Positions 62,278 to 64,000 of a stretch of 64,000 bases of DNA are shown in pieces. The first letter of the stretch is position 1. Each line of letters begins with the position of its first letter. Position numbers and translations under genes: made by a program. The DNA comes from Mesorhizobium sp. M4B.F.Ca.ET.058.02.1.1. Lineage in GTDB: Bacteria > Pseudomonadota > Alphaproteobacteria > Rhizobiales > Rhizobiaceae. The DNA is taken from positions 2,542,001 to 2,606,000 of the forward strand of contig NZ_CP034450.1 in the NCBI RefSeq assembly GCF_003952505.1, given 5' to 3'. Below the pieces are notes generated by a model. The model searched no databases, was not told where the DNA came from, and saw nothing but the letters and a program-made list of their open reading frames with translations.

Positions 62278-63768
62278 TCAGCCGAGCGCGATCCATGCCG
62301 TCTTAAGGTCGGTGTATTTGTCGATGGCGTGCAGCGACTTGTCGCGACCGAAGCCGGACTGCTTGACGCCGCCGAGCGGCACGGTGATGTCGGCGCCGCC
62401 ATAGGTGTTGACGTGGACGACGCCGGCATTGATGGCGCGCACCATGCGGTGCGCCGTCGACAGGTTCGAGGTCCACACGGCGGAGGCCAGGCCGTAGACG
62501 GTCGCATTGGCGAGGCTCACAGCTTCCTCCTCGGTATCGAAGCGCATGACGCCGAGCACGGGGCCGAACACCTCCTCGCGAGCGAGCTGCATCTTTTCGG
62601 TCACGTTCTCGAAGATGGTCGGCGCCATATAGCTGCCGCCGGTCTCGGTCAGGATGCGCTCACCGCCGGTGACGAGGCGGGCGCCCTCCTCCGCCGCCTT
62701 GGCGACGAAGTTGAGATTCTTGGTCAACTGCTCGGCGCTCGACACCGCGCCGATATCGCTGCCGAGATCGAGCGGATCGCCGACTTTCAGCTTCGTGGTC
62801 GCCTTGAGGAGCTCGTCCATGAAGCGGTCGTAGATCGACGCCTGGACGAGCAGGCGGGAACCGGCGACGCAGACCTGCCCGGAATTGCGGAAGATGCCAT
62901 TGGCCGACACGACGGCCGCTTGGCTGAGGTCCGGCGCGTCGGCAAAGACGATGTTGGGCGACTTGCCGCCGAGCTCGAGGAAGACGCGCTTCAAATTGGA
63001 GCGCGCCGAATAGTCGAGCAGGCGGCGGCCGACCGGACCGGAACCGGTGAAGGCAATGGCGTCAACATCCATGTGCAGGCCGAGCGCCTCGCCGGCCACC
63101 GCGCCGCGGCCGGTGACGACGTTGAAAACGCCTTCCGGCAACCCGGCCTCGGCAGCAAGCTCGGCCAGCCGCAGCAGGGTCAGCGAGGCGATTTCCGGCG
63201 GCTTGACGACGATCGAGTTGCCGGCGGCGAGCGCCGGCGCGATCTTCCAGGCGCCAATCATCAGCGGGAAATTCCACGGCACGATGACGCCTACGACGCC
63301 GAGCGGTTCCTTGTGGATCAGGCCCAGCACATTGTCGGCAGTCGGCGCGATCTCGCCATAGATCTTGTCGATCGCCTCGGCGTAGTAGCGGATGGTGCCG
63401 GCCGCCGACACCGGCTCGGCCTTGTAGGCCATGCCGATCTCGGTGCCGTTGTCGCGCACGCCGAGCACGGCGAGTTCGTCGGCGTGCCTCTCGACCAGTT
63501 CGGCGAGCTTCGTCAGCACCTTCTTGCGAAAGGCGGGAGCCGCGCGCGACCAGGAACCTTTCTCGAAGGCCTTGCGGGCAGCGAGCACCGCGCGATCCAC
63601 ATCGGCGGCATTGCCGTCGGCGATGCTGGCGAATGGGCGTCCGTCGATCGGCGAGATCACCGGCAAGGTGGCGCCAGTCGCGCCCGCCGTCTGGACGCCA
63701 TCGATGAACAGGTTGCGCGCGCCGACCTCGGTCTTGCGCAGCGTGTCGATGGTGCTCTGGCTGATCAT
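62278..63768 (-). CDS. NAD(P)-dependent aldehyde dehydrogenase
   Basis: A 496-residue ALDH with the general base in LELGGKSPNIV, catalytic Cys in NSGQVCVAGSRLL, cofactor loop FTGSGPVGRRLL and VPWNFPLMIGAWKIAPAL. All elements are intact. ATG 63768 follows GGAGG and overlaps the P450 stop as ATGA, so the two are translationally coupled. An oxidation sequence in which the P450 makes an alcohol or aldehyde and ALDH makes the acid is a reasonable inference. Confidence 0.93.
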   Translation of the reverse strand: MISQSTIDTLRKTEVGARNLFIDGVQTAGATGATLPVISPIDGRPFASIADGNAADVDRAVLAARKAFEKGSWSRAAPAFRKKVLTKLAELVERHADELAVLGVRDNGTEIGMAYKAEPVSAAGTIRYYAEAIDKIYGEIAPTADNVLGLIHKEPLGVVGVIVPWNFPLMIGAWKIAPALAAGNSIVVKPPEIASLTLLRLAELAAEAGLPEGVFNVVTGRGAVAGEALGLHMDVDAIAFTGSGPVGRRLLDYSARSNLKRVFLELGGKSPNIVFADAPDLSQAAVVSANGIFRNSGQVCVAGSRLLVQASIYDRFMDELLKATTKLKVGDPLDLGSDIGAVSSAEQLTKNLNFVAKAAEEGARLVTGGERILTETGGSYMAPTIFENVTEKMQLAREEVFGPVLGVMRFDTEEEAVSLANATVYGLASAVWTSNLSTAHRMVRAINAGVVHVNTYGGADITVPLGGVKQSGFGRDKSLHAIDKYTDLKTAWIALG

Positions 63769-64000
63769 TGGGCAGCGCCTCCGAAGGCAACATTGAGGGT
63801 GGTAGGCGCGCGGAACTCCCAGCCGCGGAACACCGGTTGCTTCCCGGGCACCAGTTTCAGGTCGGGGAAGCGCTCGAGCAACAACCGTACCGCCAGGCAC
63901 ATCTGCTCGCGCGCGAAAAAGCGGCCGGAACAGAAATGATGGCCGAAGCCGAAGGCGGCGTGGTTGCCTTCGTCGCGATGGATGTCGAAACGATCGGGAT
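63765..64000 (-). CDS. Cytochrome P450, C-terminal part (cut by window edge)
   Basis: The last 78 codons of a P450 run off the right edge. The heme-binding loop FGFGHHFCSGRFFAREQM is complete (FGxGxHxCxG), followed by LLLERFPDLKLVPGKQPVFRGWEFRAPTTLNVAF split over the usual C-terminal beta structure. The stop overlaps the ALDH start. Typical soluble class; the beginning lies outside the window. Confidence 0.9.
   Translation of the reverse strand, partial: PDRFDIHRDEGNHAAFGFGHHFCSGRFFAREQMCLAVRLLLERFPDLKLVPGKQPVFRGWEFRAPTTLNVAFGGAAQ

Overview
The window is dense, GC-rich chromosomal DNA of an alphaproteobacterium of the Rhizobiales, most likely Mesorhizobium or a close relative. This rests on four things: a complete rhizobial/Brucella-type erythritol locus, an FMN-riboswitch-controlled second lumazine synthase of the RibH2 type, mosaic palindromic intergenic repeats of the kind common in Mesorhizobium, and frequent GTG/TTG starts with clear Shine-Dalgarno sites. 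No rRNA, tRNA, CRISPR array or prophage was seen. Genus assignment is inference; no database was consulted.

Layout. 0.1-3.5 kb: a bifunctional class II aldolase/short-chain dehydrogenase and a D-Ala-D-Ala ligase. 3.6-5.1 kb: an IS481-family insertion sequence inside a mosaic repeat. 5.2-11.3 kb: an ABC sugar importer divergent from mtnK-mtnA, sharing a 29-bp palindromic operator that contains both -35 boxes; this is probably methylthioribose uptake and salvage. 11.4-12.1 kb: promoter, FMN riboswitch and ribH2. 12.2-30.1 kb: a polyol (erythritol-type) catabolic locus. It holds dhaK-dhaL, two sugar-phosphate isomerases (TpiA- and RpiB-like), a DeoR repressor, class II fructose-bisphosphate aldolase, EryC-, EryB- and EryA-like enzymes, an extra class II aldolase, an extra 2-hydroxyacid dehydrogenase, a five-gene ABC importer and a SorC (EryD-like) regulator. 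Together these can turn a tetritol into erythrose 4-phosphate; the aldolase could condense that with DHAP.

30.3-38.5 kb: an MgtC-like membrane protein, then a compact five-gene operon (SWIM zinc finger, DUF5691-like, MoxR AAA+ ATPase, DUF5682-like, vWA). It resembles no metabolic module and is the best candidate for a poorly described system; the DUF5682-like N-terminus carries two GxxH motifs and a Glu resembling the TraB/TIKI/EreA hydrolases. 38.7-44.9 kb: a class III aminotransferase with a divergent IclR regulator, then a three-copy operator array, a 55-residue ORF and an LplT-Aas-type acyltransferase fusion. 45.0-53.6 kb: accessory genes (ATP-grasp, GNAT plus P450, two glycosyltransferases, lipoproteins, a DMT transporter, a DOPA-dioxygenase-like protein) and a degraded patch with an AraC remnant. 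53.6-57.7 kb: a MoaD-like gene and a three-subunit molybdenum hydroxylase operon. 57.9-64.0 kb: a secreted protein, an M20 amidohydrolase, two oxidoreductases with a divergent TetR, and an aldehyde dehydrogenase coupled to a P450 cut by the window edge.

Three genes (the IclR regulator, the Aas fusion and moaD) each look as if one base is missing from a G or C run. Restoring one base gives the textbook protein in every case, so sequencing or assembly error should be considered before calling them broken.
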